A stretch of 64,000 bases of DNA, from assembly GCF_900105115.1 (NCBI RefSeq), contig NZ_FNRV01000001.1:2166001-2230000 (forward strand). The letters are read 5' to 3'. The notes beneath the pieces were generated by a model. That model had not been told where the DNA came from and did no database searches. It saw only the letters and a list, made by a program, of their open reading frames with translations. Origin of the DNA: Pseudomonas mohnii (GTDB lineage: Bacteria > Pseudomonadota > Gammaproteobacteria > Pseudomonadales > Pseudomonadaceae). The first letter of the stretch is position 1. The number at the start of each line of letters is the position of its first letter. Below are positions 29,144-37,859 of the stretch, in pieces. The translations under genes and the position numbers were made by a program.

Positions 29144-30598
29144 ATGACTTTCCCCTACCCTGCGTTGGTGACCTTTACGGGCACTGGCAAGTCGTTCGGC
29201 GCGGTGCGTGCGCTGAGCGAGGTCAATCTGAGTATTCACCAGGGTGAATGCCTGGGCCTGATCGGTCACAACGGCGCCGGTAAATCCACCCTGATGCAGG
29301 TGCTGGCCGGTACCCTGAGTGCCGATTGCGGCGTGTTGCACCTGGCCAGGCATGAAGTGCGCAGCAGTTACAACGTGCAGATGGCCCGCCAGCACGGCAT
29401 TCGCTGCGTGTTTCAGGAACTGTCTTTGTGCCCGAACCTGAGCGTTGCCGAGAACCTGCGGCTGATGTCGCCAGCGATTCGTGGCTGGGGTTGGCGCCGA
29501 CAGGCCAAGGCGCTGATCGACGCCAGCCTTGATGAGATTTTTCCCGGCCATGGTATTGCAGCCGACGACATCGTCGCCGAGCTGCCGATTGGCAAGCGGC
29601 AGATGGTTGAGATTGCCCGTGCTTTTGTCCAAGTGGATGAGCGCCTGGAACTGGTGATTCTCGACGAGCCCACCTCTTCGCTGGACGCCCGGGTGGCCGA
29701 GCAATTGCTGGGTTTCGTCCGGCGCTTCGTGGCCGGTGGCGGCAGCGTGGTGCTGATCAGCCATATCCTCGGTGAGATGCTCGCCACCTGCGACCGCATT
29801 GCGGTGATGCGCGATGGCCGCATCGTGGAGATTCGCCCAGCGGGGGATTTCAGTCACGTCTCGCTGGTGGAATGCATGGGCAGCGCGGCCAAGGAGGCAG
29901 TACAGCAGCAGGCGTTTGTCTCCCGTCGTGAAGGCAAGGCCGCAGTGGTCGAACAGCGGCCGGCGCGCCAGGTCGATGGCCAGACGGTCAAGGCCCATAC
30001 CGGTGAAATCGTCGGTCTGGCGGGCCTGGCCGGGCATGGTCAGAGCCAACTGCTGATTCAAGTGTTGCGCCAACGCATCACCCGCGGCCAGGGGGCGGCG
30101 CTGGTGGCCGGTGATCGGCAGACCGATGGCGTTTTCCCGCTGTGGTCGATTGCCGAAAACATCACCATCAGTTCCCTGGCGGACCTCAAGCGCGGCGCCT
30201 TGATCGATCCACAAGCCGAGCGCGCCATGGCCGGGCAATGGCAGGCCCGCATGGGCATTCGTACGCCGGACATGGACAACCCGATTCTTTCATTGTCCGG
30301 CGGAAACCAGCAAAAGGCCCTGTTCGCCCGAGCCTTGGCCTCGCGTAATGACCTGATCCTGATGGACGACCCCATGCGCGGCGTCGATGTGGGCACCAAA
30401 CGCGAGGTGTATTCGATCATCGCCCAAGAGGCCGCCAAAGGCCGGACCTTTATCTGGTACACCACCGAACTGGAAGAGCTCGACTACTGCGATCACATCT
30501 ATGTGTTTCGCGACGGTCAGGTGGTGTTGGATCTACCCCGCAACGAATTGAGCGAGGAGCAGATCTTGCGTTGCTCCTTCGAGGAACAACCGGCATGA
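29144..30598 (+). CDS. Sugar ABC transporter ATP-binding protein (RbsA-like, two cassettes)
   Basis: The 484-residue protein contains two ABC domains. The first has Walker A GHNGAGKST and the atypical signature LPIGKRQMVEIARA of sugar ATPases, with ILDEPTSSLD. The second has a degenerate Walker A (GLAGHGQSQLL) but a normal signature LSGGNQQKALFARAL and LMDDPMRGVD. This asymmetry is usual in the RbsA/MglA family. I use ATG 29144, which has GAGGAGG upstream, rather than the frame opening at 29108. It overlaps the permease start as ATGA. Confidence 0.92.
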   Translation: MTFPYPALVTFTGTGKSFGAVRALSEVNLSIHQGECLGLIGHNGAGKSTLMQVLAGTLSADCGVLHLARHEVRSSYNVQMARQHGIRCVFQELSLCPNLSVAENLRLMSPAIRGWGWRRQAKALIDASLDEIFPGHGIAADDIVAELPIGKRQMVEIARAFVQVDERLELVILDEPTSSLDARVAEQLLGFVRRFVAGGGSVVLISHILGEMLATCDRIAVMRDGRIVEIRPAGDFSHVSLVECMGSAAKEAVQQQAFVSRREGKAAVVEQRPARQVDGQTVKAHTGEIVGLAGLAGHGQSQLLIQVLRQRITRGQGAALVAGDRQTDGVFPLWSIAENITISSLADLKRGALIDPQAERAMAGQWQARMGIRTPDMDNPILSLSGGNQQKALFARALASRNDLILMDDPMRGVDVGTKREVYSIIAQEAAKGRTFIWYTTELEELDYCDHIYVFRDGQVVLDLPRNELSEEQILRCSFEEQPA

Positions 30599-31575
30599 AC
30601 CCATCCCTTTCCTTGAGCGCGCAAGCGCTGAAAAAACCGCAGATCAATCGTGCGCGGCTACTACGCAGCGCCTTGCCTGGCTTGTCGCTGGCGTTGCTGC
30701 TGGTGGCGATTTTCATCATTCAGCCACGGGCCATAAGCTACATGGGCATGAACCTGATGCTCAACCTCGCGGTGCCGATTGCCTTGGCAACCATCGCGCA
30801 GATGCTGATCATCACGGTCAATGACCTGGACCTGTCCCTGGGCAGTTTCATCAGTTTCGTTGCCTGCGTCGCGGCCACGTTGCTCAACGAGCATCCGCTG
30901 CTCGGTTGCCTCGCATTGCTGGCCTGTATCGCGGTGTACGCGCTGATTGGGGCGTTGATCCATACCCGCAATTTGCCGTCGATCGTAGTGACGTTGGGCA
31001 TGTCGTTTATCTGGATGGGCGGTGCCGTGTTGCTGCTACCCGCGCCCGGCGGCAGCGCGCCGCACTGGCTGCAAAGCCTGGTGCGGATCAAGACACCCTG
31101 GCTGCCGTTCGCAATCATCGTCTGCATCGTACTGGCATTGCTGGTGCATGCCTTCCTCATGCGTTCGCCCCTCGGCGTGGTGTTGCGCGGGGCGGGCGGC
31201 AACCCGCTGGCAGTGGCCAAGGCCGGTTGGTCGCTGCTGCGCATCAAGGTCTCGCTCTATGCCCTGGCCGGCAGTTTCGGCGTATTGGCCGGATTGTTCC
31301 TGGTGGGCCTGACCACCTCGGCGGACGCCACCATCGCCCTGCGCTACACCTTGCTGTCGATTGCCGGGGTGATCCTCGGTGGCGGCGAATTTGTCGGCGG
31401 TCGGGTGTCACCGATTGGCGCGGTACTGGGCGCCTTGACCCTGGTGCTGGCCGGCTCGTTGTTGTCATTCATGCGCATTTCCCCTGACTGGCAGATCGGT
31501 GCCCAGGGCGCAATCCTGATTCTGGTGCTGGCCCTGCGTGCCGCCGTCAATCGCCTGGAGACCCGGCCCCTATGA
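30595..31575 (+). CDS. Sugar ABC transporter permease 1 (RbsC-like)
   Basis: The 326-residue membrane protein has about eight to ten helices of the BPD_transp_2 family. NDLDLSLGSFISFVACVAAT and TSADATIALRYTLLSIAGVILGG are typical of RbsC. I start at 30595 (MNPSLSLSAQALKK), overlapping the ATPase stop. A second, different permease follows immediately, so the channel is probably a heterodimer. Confidence 0.9.
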   Translation: MNPSLSLSAQALKKPQINRARLLRSALPGLSLALLLVAIFIIQPRAISYMGMNLMLNLAVPIALATIAQMLIITVNDLDLSLGSFISFVACVAATLLNEHPLLGCLALLACIAVYALIGALIHTRNLPSIVVTLGMSFIWMGGAVLLLPAPGGSAPHWLQSLVRIKTPWLPFAIIVCIVLALLVHAFLMRSPLGVVLRGAGGNPLAVAKAGWSLLRIKVSLYALAGSFGVLAGLFLVGLTTSADATIALRYTLLSIAGVILGGGEFVGGRVSPIGAVLGALTLVLAGSLLSFMRISPDWQIGAQGAILILVLALRAAVNRLETRPL

Positions 31576-32534
31576 ACCCTCGTGCTTCGTTGTCCACGCT
31601 GACGCGCAAACCCTGGTTATGGTCGTTTTTGGCGGCATTGCTGATCTGGCTGGCGACCATCGCCTTTACCGGTGGAGCGGGCGCCGGTTCGCTGCTGTCG
31701 GGCGCCCTGAGTTTTTCGGCGTTTTTCGTCATCGTCGGCATCGGCCAGATGTTCGTCATCACAACCGGTCCCGGCAATATCGACCTGTCGATCCCGGCCA
31801 ATATCGCCTTGAGCGGCGCCATCGGCATGAAGTTGATGAACGGCGATCCGGGGCTGATTTGGCTCGGTGTGCTGGGCGTGTTCTGCAGCGGTCTGTTGGT
31901 GGGCTGTAGCAATTACGCGTTGATTCGCTTGCTGCGCATTCCGCCGATCATCGCCACCCTGTCCGCCAGTTTCCTGTTGCAGTCGATGGCCATCGCTTAC
32001 GGCCGTAGCGTGCGGGTGCAACCGCCGGAAATCTTCTATCAGTTCTGCACCGGCAACCTGTGGGGCGTGCCGTACCTGGCGATCAGCGTTGTCGTGCTCG
32101 CGGTGCTAATGGCGGTGGTGCTCAACCGCACGCTTTACGGGCGTTGGGTCATCGCCATCGGCCAGAACCCGCGAGCCGCCGAACTGGCGGGTGGCCGTAT
32201 CGGGCGTGTGCGATTTGCCACCTATGTGCTCAGCGCGTTGCTGGCCTCCTTGTGCGGATTGCTGCTGGCGGGCTTCTCCGGCGGCGCGTCCTTGAGCATG
32301 GGCGATGAATACCTGTTGGCCTCGATTGCCGTGGTGGTGATCGGCGGCACCTCGGTGGCAGGGGGCTTTTCCAACGTGCCAGGGATCTGGGGCGCATCGC
32401 TGTTTCTGTATTTGCTGGTGAGCATGCTCAACACCTTCGGCACCAGCGCCGGGGTACGGATGATCCTCACAGGGTTAATCATCATCGCGGTGATTACCGC
32501 CGTCAGCGGCCGCAGATCGGCTCGCTCCGTTTGA
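31572..32534 (+). CDS. Sugar ABC transporter permease 2 (RbsC-like)
   Basis: This 320-residue permease has the same fold, with GPGNIDLSIPANIALSGAIG and the conserved IAVVVIGGTSVAGGFSNVPG loop. The ATGA overlap with permease 1 indicates coupled translation. Two unlike permeases with one fused ATPase is a common arrangement in this family. Confidence 0.9.
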   Translation: MNPRASLSTLTRKPWLWSFLAALLIWLATIAFTGGAGAGSLLSGALSFSAFFVIVGIGQMFVITTGPGNIDLSIPANIALSGAIGMKLMNGDPGLIWLGVLGVFCSGLLVGCSNYALIRLLRIPPIIATLSASFLLQSMAIAYGRSVRVQPPEIFYQFCTGNLWGVPYLAISVVVLAVLMAVVLNRTLYGRWVIAIGQNPRAAELAGGRIGRVRFATYVLSALLASLCGLLLAGFSGGASLSMGDEYLLASIAVVVIGGTSVAGGFSNVPGIWGASLFLYLLVSMLNTFGTSAGVRMILTGLIIIAVITAVSGRRSARSV

Positions 32535-32549
32535 ATCTTGGGTACTGAC

Positions 32550-33461
32550 ATGTCCGAACCTGTTTACGAATACCTCGACCCGCGCTTTCGCGCGCTGACG
32601 TTGCCCAACACCCAGTTGGAGCGGCTGTACGACCAATGCCGCTGGGCCGAAGGTCCGGTGTGGTTCAACGATGGCGGCTACCTGCTCTGGAGCGACATTC
32701 CGAACCAGCGCATCTTGCGCTGGACCCCGGAGCAGGGCGTCTCGGTCTATCGCCACGCCTCGAACTTCGCCAATGGCAACACCCGCGATGTGCAGGGGCG
32801 CTTGATCACCTGTGAGCACGGCACCCGCCGCGTGACCCGCACCGAGCCGGATGGCTCGATCACTGTGCTGGCCGAGCGCTTTGAAGGACGACGCCTTAAT
32901 TCGCCGAACGATGTCGTGGTGCATCGCGATGGCGGCATCTGGTTCACCGACCCGACCTACGGAATCCTCAGCGACTACGAGGGCTTTAAGGCTGACCCTG
33001 AGCAGGCGAGTCGCAATGTCTACCGCATTGACCCGCGTAGCGGCGAGTTGAGCTGTGTCGCCGACGACTTTGTGCAGCCCAATGGCCTGGCTTTTTCGCC
33101 GGACGGCAGCACCCTCTACGTCGCCGATTCGGCGCGCACCCACGACCCCGATGCACCGCATCACATTCGTGCCCTGACGGTGCTGGACAATTGCCGGCTT
33201 GGCGCTTCGCGGGTGCTGGCGCAGATTGAGCCGGGGATTCCCGATGGGCTACGGGTCGACGTGCAGGGCAATATCTGGACCAGCGCCGGGGACGGCATTC
33301 AGTGTTTCGCGCCGTGTGGCACATTGCTGGGCAAGATCCTGCTGCCGGAGAAAGTCGCCAACCTGACGTTTGGCGGGCCACGGCGCAATCGGTTATTCAT
33401 TACCGCGAACACTTCGCTGTACATGATTCATGTGGCGGTGGCAGGGGCGCAAATGCCTTGA
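32550..33461 (+). CDS. SMP-30/gluconolactonase/LRE-like lactonase
   Basis: The 303-residue protein is a six-bladed beta-propeller lactonase. The metal ligands are in RWAEGPVWFNDGGYLLWSD (Glu), NSPNDVVVHRDGGIWFTD (Asn, Asp) and QPNGLAFSPDGSTLYVADS (Asn and Asp). No signal peptide is seen, so it is cytosolic. It would hydrolyse a sugar lactone, made by a dehydrogenase encoded elsewhere. ATG 32550 is preferred to a TTG 12 bp earlier. It sits 15 bp after permease 2. Confidence 0.9.
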   Translation: MSEPVYEYLDPRFRALTLPNTQLERLYDQCRWAEGPVWFNDGGYLLWSDIPNQRILRWTPEQGVSVYRHASNFANGNTRDVQGRLITCEHGTRRVTRTEPDGSITVLAERFEGRRLNSPNDVVVHRDGGIWFTDPTYGILSDYEGFKADPEQASRNVYRIDPRSGELSCVADDFVQPNGLAFSPDGSTLYVADSARTHDPDAPHHIRALTVLDNCRLGASRVLAQIEPGIPDGLRVDVQGNIWTSAGDGIQCFAPCGTLLGKILLPEKVANLTFGGPRRNRLFITANTSLYMIHVAVAGAQMP

Positions 33462-33680
33462 AACATTGCGCACCGGTCCCTCGATCCCGACAAGAGCGAC
33501 CAAGCGGGTAGATAACTTCCTGAGCTGATTCGCGATGTCGCGCCCGTGATGGCCTAACCTCCACTTCAGACAACTCAAAACGAGAGGTCACCCTGGAATT
33601 GCAATCGTGCAGATTGGCAGCCAATCACAGGTTACGCACATCAAAAAATGAAAAAACCAGATTAGGTAAGTGACTGATTT
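33462..33680. other. Right junction of the cassette, upstream of MoxR
   Basis: These 219 bp have no supported ORF. The segment would have to supply a promoter for MoxR and DUF58, cut off from their original operon. I see no convincing -35/-10 pair. Confidence 0.4.
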
Positions 33681-34730
33681 ATGGAAGATAAACCACAGGT
33701 GACAGTCACCAGCGCTGCGCAAGTCGTGACGAGTGAACAGATCGAGCCCGGCACACCTGGCCATGCCGAGCAGCAACGCCTGCGCGCCAGCCAACTGGCC
33801 CAAGCGATACGCAACGAGCTGCAAAAAGTCGTGATCGGCCAGGGCAGCGTGATCGACGACGTTCTCACCGCACTGATTGCCGGCGGCCACGTATTGCTCG
33901 AAGGCGTGCCGGGGCTGGGCAAGACTTTGCTGGTGCGCGCGCTGGCGCGTTGCTTCGGCGGTGAATTCGCCCGTATTCAGTTCACCCCGGACCTGATGCC
34001 CAGCGATGTCACCGGGCATGCGGTGTACGACCTGCAAACCGAGCAATTCAAACTGCGCAAAGGCCCGCTGTTCACCCACCTGTTACTGGCCGACGAGATC
34101 AACCGTGCCCCGGCGAAAACCCAGGCCGCCTTGCTCGAAGCCATGCAGGAGCGGCAAGTCACCCTGGAAGGTCGCGCCCTGCCGATCGCGCAGCCCTTCA
34201 TGGTGCTCGCCACACAGAACCCCATCGAACAGGAAGGCACTTATCCACTGCCGGAAGCCGAGCTGGATCGCTTCATGCTCAAGGTGCGCATGGACTACCC
34301 GGACGCCGGGCAGGAGCTGGACATGGTGCGTCAAGTCTGCCGCTCTACCCGCGCCGACATGCTCGACGTGCAACCATTGCGCACCCTCCTGCAGGCCAAA
34401 GACGTGCTGGTCCTGCAACGTATCGCCAGCGAACTGCCCCTGGATGATCAGGTGCTCGACTACGCCGTGCGTCTGGCCCGTACCACCCGCGGCTGGCCGG
34501 GACTGACACTCGGCGCCGGGCCCAGAGCCTCCATAGCCCTGGTGCGTTGCGCCAGGGCGCGGGCCCTGTTGCGCGGTGGCGAGTTCGTGATTCCGGACGA
34601 CATCAAGGGCTGCGCGCTGGCCGTGCTGCGCCATCGGGTGCGCATCTCGCCAGAGCTGGACATCGAAGGGCTGGATGTCGATCACGTGCTACGGCAATTG
34701 CTCGATCAAGTACCGGCGCCACGCCTGTGA
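33681..34730 (+). CDS. MoxR family AAA+ ATPase
   Basis: The 349-residue reading has Walker A GVPGLGKT and Walker B LLADEIN. FTPDLMPSDVTGHAVYDLQT and the sensor-1 ATQNPIEQEGTYPLPEAELD are classic MoxR. MoxR proteins act as chaperone-like partners of vWA/DUF58 proteins. The first 15 codons (MEDKPQVTVTSAAQV) do not look like family sequence; MoxR similarity begins about TSEQIEPGTPGHAEQQRLRA. A GTG at 33726 could be the start, but neither start has a clear ribosome site. The DUF58 gene follows with a GTGA overlap. Confidence 0.88.
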   Translation: MEDKPQVTVTSAAQVVTSEQIEPGTPGHAEQQRLRASQLAQAIRNELQKVVIGQGSVIDDVLTALIAGGHVLLEGVPGLGKTLLVRALARCFGGEFARIQFTPDLMPSDVTGHAVYDLQTEQFKLRKGPLFTHLLLADEINRAPAKTQAALLEAMQERQVTLEGRALPIAQPFMVLATQNPIEQEGTYPLPEAELDRFMLKVRMDYPDAGQELDMVRQVCRSTRADMLDVQPLRTLLQAKDVLVLQRIASELPLDDQVLDYAVRLARTTRGWPGLTLGAGPRASIALVRCARARALLRGGEFVIPDDIKGCALAVLRHRVRISPELDIEGLDVDHVLRQLLDQVPAPRL

Positions 34731-36058
34731 AACCGACCCGCCTGCTGTTGCTCTGGCTCGCCTTGCTGCTGGCCGTCGGCATCGTGCTGGGCACTGTGCG
34801 GGCATTGGGAATCGACGTTGCACCGAGCCTGCTACGAATCAACTGGGCGTTGCTGCTGGCGTTGCTGGTATTGGCTGCTCTGGACATCGTGCTGGTCAAA
34901 CGCCTGCCATCCCCGAGGGTTACCCGACGCCTGTCCGGCAGTCTGGCGCTGGGTCGATGGAGCGAAGCCAACCTGGAGGTCGAGCATGATTTTTCCCAAT
35001 CACTGAACGTCCAGCTCTTCGACCACGTACCGGATGGGCTGAACTTTGAAAACCTGCCCCTGACGGTGGAGCTTCAGCCCGGCCAACGCAGCCTGATCGG
35101 CTATCGTCTGCGCCCGCTCAAACGTGGTCACTTCAGCTTCGAACACTGCGAAGTCAGCCTGCCTGGCCCATTGGGCTTGTGGTCCGACAAACGCCTGCTG
35201 ACCGTTGCGGACCAGACCCGTGTCTATCCGGATTTCGCCCGCCTCTACGGCGGCCGGTTACTGGCTGTGGATAACTGGCTCAGCCAGCTCGGCGTACGCC
35301 AACACCAACGCCGTGGCCAGGGGCAGGAGTTTCATCAATTGCGCGAATTTCGCGAGGGCGACAGCCTGCGGCAAATCGACTGGAAGGCCACCGCCCGCCA
35401 ACGCACGCCGATTGCCCGGGAGTATCAGGACGAGCGTGACCAGCAGATAATCTTCCTGCTCGACTGCGGACGCCGCATGCGCAGTCAGGACGGCGAGCTG
35501 TCGCATTTCGACCATGCGCTCAATGCCTGCCTACTGCTGAGTTACGTCGCACTACGCCAGGGCGACGCGGTGGGATTCAGCACCTTTGCGAGCGAGCAAG
35601 CTCGCTACCTCGCCCCAGTCAAAGGCACCGGGCAACTCAACGCTTTGCTCAATACGGTCTACGACCTGTACAGCAGTCAACATAGCGCTGACTATCAAAC
35701 CGCCATCACCCAACTTTTGGCCCGACAAAAACGTCGAGCGCTGGTGGTGTTGATGACCAATCTGCGCGATGAAGATGATGAGGAACTGCTCACGGCCGTC
35801 AAACGAATGGGCAAACAGCATCAAGTGATCGTCGCCAGCATGAGGGAAGACGTACTCGACCGCATTCGCCAAGCCCCCGTGCAAACCTTGTCCGAGGCAC
35901 TGGCCTACTGCGGGGCGATGGATTACCTCAATGCACGGACCAAACTCCACGAGAAACTGGACGCTCATGGGATATCAGCAATAAATGTCTTGCCCCGGGA
36001 ATTGGGTGTGGACTTGTTAACGCGTTATCTGAACTGGAAAAAAAACGGTACGTTGTAG
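34727..36058 (+). CDS. DUF58 domain protein, GTG start
   Basis: The 443-residue protein starts GTG at 34727 (VKPTRLLLLWLALLLAVG), overlapping the MoxR stop. Two membrane helices lie in the first 60 residues. The DUF58 signature GQEFHQLREFREGDSLRQID plus WKATARQRTPIAREYQDERD is clear near residue 210. A vWA-like part follows (IIFLLDCGRRM). DUF58 proteins partner MoxR ATPases at the membrane; the substrate is unknown. It is the last gene of the interrupted operon. Confidence 0.88.
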   Translation: MKPTRLLLLWLALLLAVGIVLGTVRALGIDVAPSLLRINWALLLALLVLAALDIVLVKRLPSPRVTRRLSGSLALGRWSEANLEVEHDFSQSLNVQLFDHVPDGLNFENLPLTVELQPGQRSLIGYRLRPLKRGHFSFEHCEVSLPGPLGLWSDKRLLTVADQTRVYPDFARLYGGRLLAVDNWLSQLGVRQHQRRGQGQEFHQLREFREGDSLRQIDWKATARQRTPIAREYQDERDQQIIFLLDCGRRMRSQDGELSHFDHALNACLLLSYVALRQGDAVGFSTFASEQARYLAPVKGTGQLNALLNTVYDLYSSQHSADYQTAITQLLARQKRRALVVLMTNLRDEDDEELLTAVKRMGKQHQVIVASMREDVLDRIRQAPVQTLSEALAYCGAMDYLNARTKLHEKLDAHGISAINVLPRELGVDLLTRYLNWKKNGTL

Positions 36059-36417
36059 GGGGGGTGGCATCAGGCGCAATAAAACATTCCCGCTCCAAAA
36101 AACATAAATCGCCTTACCAACAACGAACGCCCCAAAAAACACATCTAATTGCGCAATGTAAAATTCAACCGCCCATCTGCAACACCCACCTAAAAAAGAC
36201 AACCCCATACAAAACGACAACACCAACCCTCCCCCCAATAAAAACTGACGGCAGCATTTTCAAAATCAATAACAAGAAGAAATCCATCAAACACTTTGAA
36301 GTACTGCCGCCCCTCGACCAGAAGCCATTTCACACTGACGCGTTTAGAGGTTTAGCACGACCACTAACAAAACAGACAGCACGACGACTCAGCACGAAGA
36401 AGTTAAAGGTGTTTTAC
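36059..36417. other. AT-rich gene-poor stretch
   Basis: The composition shifts sharply to A/C-rich on the plus strand after a 7-G run at 36058-36064. Apparent plus-strand ORFs have low-complexity Lys/Thr/Pro content. The minus strand holds a hydrophobic frame (36017-36238) that overlaps the DUF58 3' end and is not convincing. Confidence 0.5.
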
Positions 36418-36918
36418 TTATCGCGGAATCAAATCAACCACATTCCCCCAACTATCGCGCTCACCCACGCCATTATTGGTTCCGTCATACTCGATTCGAA
36501 TTTTAAAACCCGCTCTGAACACGGGGTCATGAACGACGTTCAGGCCCACGTTATAGGCATGCCACTGCGCGTTTTGGCTCATCGTGTCGGGTGAGTTCAC
36601 ACGCTGTGAGCCATAACTTTCAAGTTGCACATCAATATTGGCGCGATACCAATACTTATTACTCGGCCGACTGGTCAAAAAGTACCTCAATGTCCGCACA
36701 TACACTCGACCACTATCAAATTTATATTGATATTCCACCTGCCCCGTCAACTCCGGAACTCTTAAATGCCGATGATGATAAGTTAAAACCTCCACACCTT
36801 CCCAAAAACTATCGAAAAGCGCTTCACCTTCACCGCGTTCTACAAATGAACCATCTTTAAAGTCATCAGCCAGCACGTATTTCACCACAAGATTTTCTTT
36901 ATCAGCTTTACCATTCAT
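36418..36918 (-). CDS. Hypothetical protein in an AT-rich island
   Basis: The 166-residue protein starts MNGKADKENLVVKYVLADDF. A GGAGG ribosome site lies 6 bp before the ATG, and the frame is open throughout, which supports a real gene. No signal peptide or membrane segment. Alternating polar and aromatic residues (VEYQYKFDSGRVYVRTLRYF; FKIRIEYDG) suggest a beta-rich soluble protein. I recognise no family. Base composition and codon use are far more AT-rich than the flanking genes, which suggests acquisition from outside. Confidence 0.65.
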   Translation of the reverse strand: MNGKADKENLVVKYVLADDFKDGSFVERGEGEALFDSFWEGVEVLTYHHRHLRVPELTGQVEYQYKFDSGRVYVRTLRYFLTSRPSNKYWYRANIDVQLESYGSQRVNSPDTMSQNAQWHAYNVGLNVVHDPVFRAGFKIRIEYDGTNNGVGERDSWGNVVDLIPR

Positions 36919-37250
36919 CTGCCACCTCCACAAAGACACTAATAGACTGCCCAGAAAAAATAACTCAATCGCCTATTCATTTACTACTGTCAGAACTGAC
37001 AGTTATGAAGACACAAATGGAATAATCAATATGACTTTTTATTTCCAAACCAGAAATATTAATGCCAGGTTCATTGACGTTAGACTGTGCCCTGGAGAGC
37101 AACGACCTTCCTCGCAACAATCTCACGCCCATGACCAAACACGCTGGGCTCTTGTAAGCGGTGCCGCTCAATAGCGCGCATTTGACAAGCCTGGGATGCT
37201 TCAACGGAAGCACACACGCTGAGGGTAGTCAGCCTGTGATCATTTGCCCC
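36919..37250. other. Intergenic region, AT-rich then mixed
   Basis: The 332 bp upstream of the orphan gene has no supported ORF. The AT-rich part next to the gene start is a plausible promoter region and MvaT target; nothing else was recognised. Confidence 0.4.
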
Positions 37251-37610
37251 TCACGCCGAAGCCGGCAACGTATGAAAACTGAAGTACTGCTTCAACGCCT
37301 CTACCAGTTGCCCATACTCCGGCGGCGGCCGTTGCAAGCTGAACCCGGCGTCATAGTGCTGAGGGGTTGCGTCTTCGTGGCACCACAGGCAACACGCCCG
37401 CAGGTCGATGACCTGCTGGCAACCATCGCTGGCGGGGATCTTCAGGCGCAAATCGAAGTCCGCGCCGATCATCAGGGGCAACTGACTGATCAGCATCAGC
37501 CCGTCCTCGGACACATTGCCCAGAAAGCCAATGGGTTTGTCGGTGATGCTGTTGAACACTCTCAGAAAATACGGCAGTTGATGCCGCTCGATCCGGCGGT
37601 CAGTGAACAT
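37251..37610 (-). CDS. PilZ domain protein
   Basis: The 119-residue protein starts MFTDRRIERHQLPYFLRVFN. RRIERHQLP fits the PilZ RxxxR motif, and IGFLGNVSEDGLMLISQ fits the (D/N)xSxxG motif. Both are needed to bind cyclic di-GMP. No membrane segment. The ATG at 37610 gives the usual length; the open frame extends 51 codons upstream without PilZ similarity and the Shine-Dalgarno is weak. A membrane diguanylate cyclase gene lies 4 kb away. Confidence 0.82.
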   Translation of the reverse strand: MFTDRRIERHQLPYFLRVFNSITDKPIGFLGNVSEDGLMLISQLPLMIGADFDLRLKIPASDGCQQVIDLRACCLWCHEDATPQHYDAGFSLQRPPPEYGQLVEALKQYFSFHTLPASA

Positions 37611-37859
37611 GCTGAATTCGCTATGCAAGGCCCTTAAGCAGGGCCGCACTAATGCTTCGGAACAGACCTGCCTGGTGTGGTTTGACAGCCACGGGCGGCC
37701 CGCTCTCCCCGATCCCGGTGCGACAGTCGCCGAAAACCGCTGCCGCTTACCTCTGCCGATCACAGGTGTTACCTCGGTTTAGAGGCCAGGCTCTAAAACC
37801 GGTCTAATCGACTATAGCTCACCACCGCCGGTAGGCCAGCCATCAGATGACCACTGACA

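Noticed and set aside
25587..33716. AGCGCTGG near 25587 and its complement near 33709 as terminal inverted repeats of the cassette
   Set aside because: Only 8 bp, built on a self-palindromic AGCGCT, not at the exact ends and no target duplication; expected by chance in this GC-rich DNA.
35586..35606. REP-like core GCGAGCAAGCTCGC inside the DUF58 gene
   Set aside because: It encodes SEQAR in frame with the DUF58 protein, and the flanking REP arms are missing, so chance or codon choice explains it.
36064..36594. 176-codon plus-strand frame in the AT-rich island
   Set aside because: Low-complexity Lys/Thr/Pro sequence, opposite a better supported minus-strand gene, no ribosome site.
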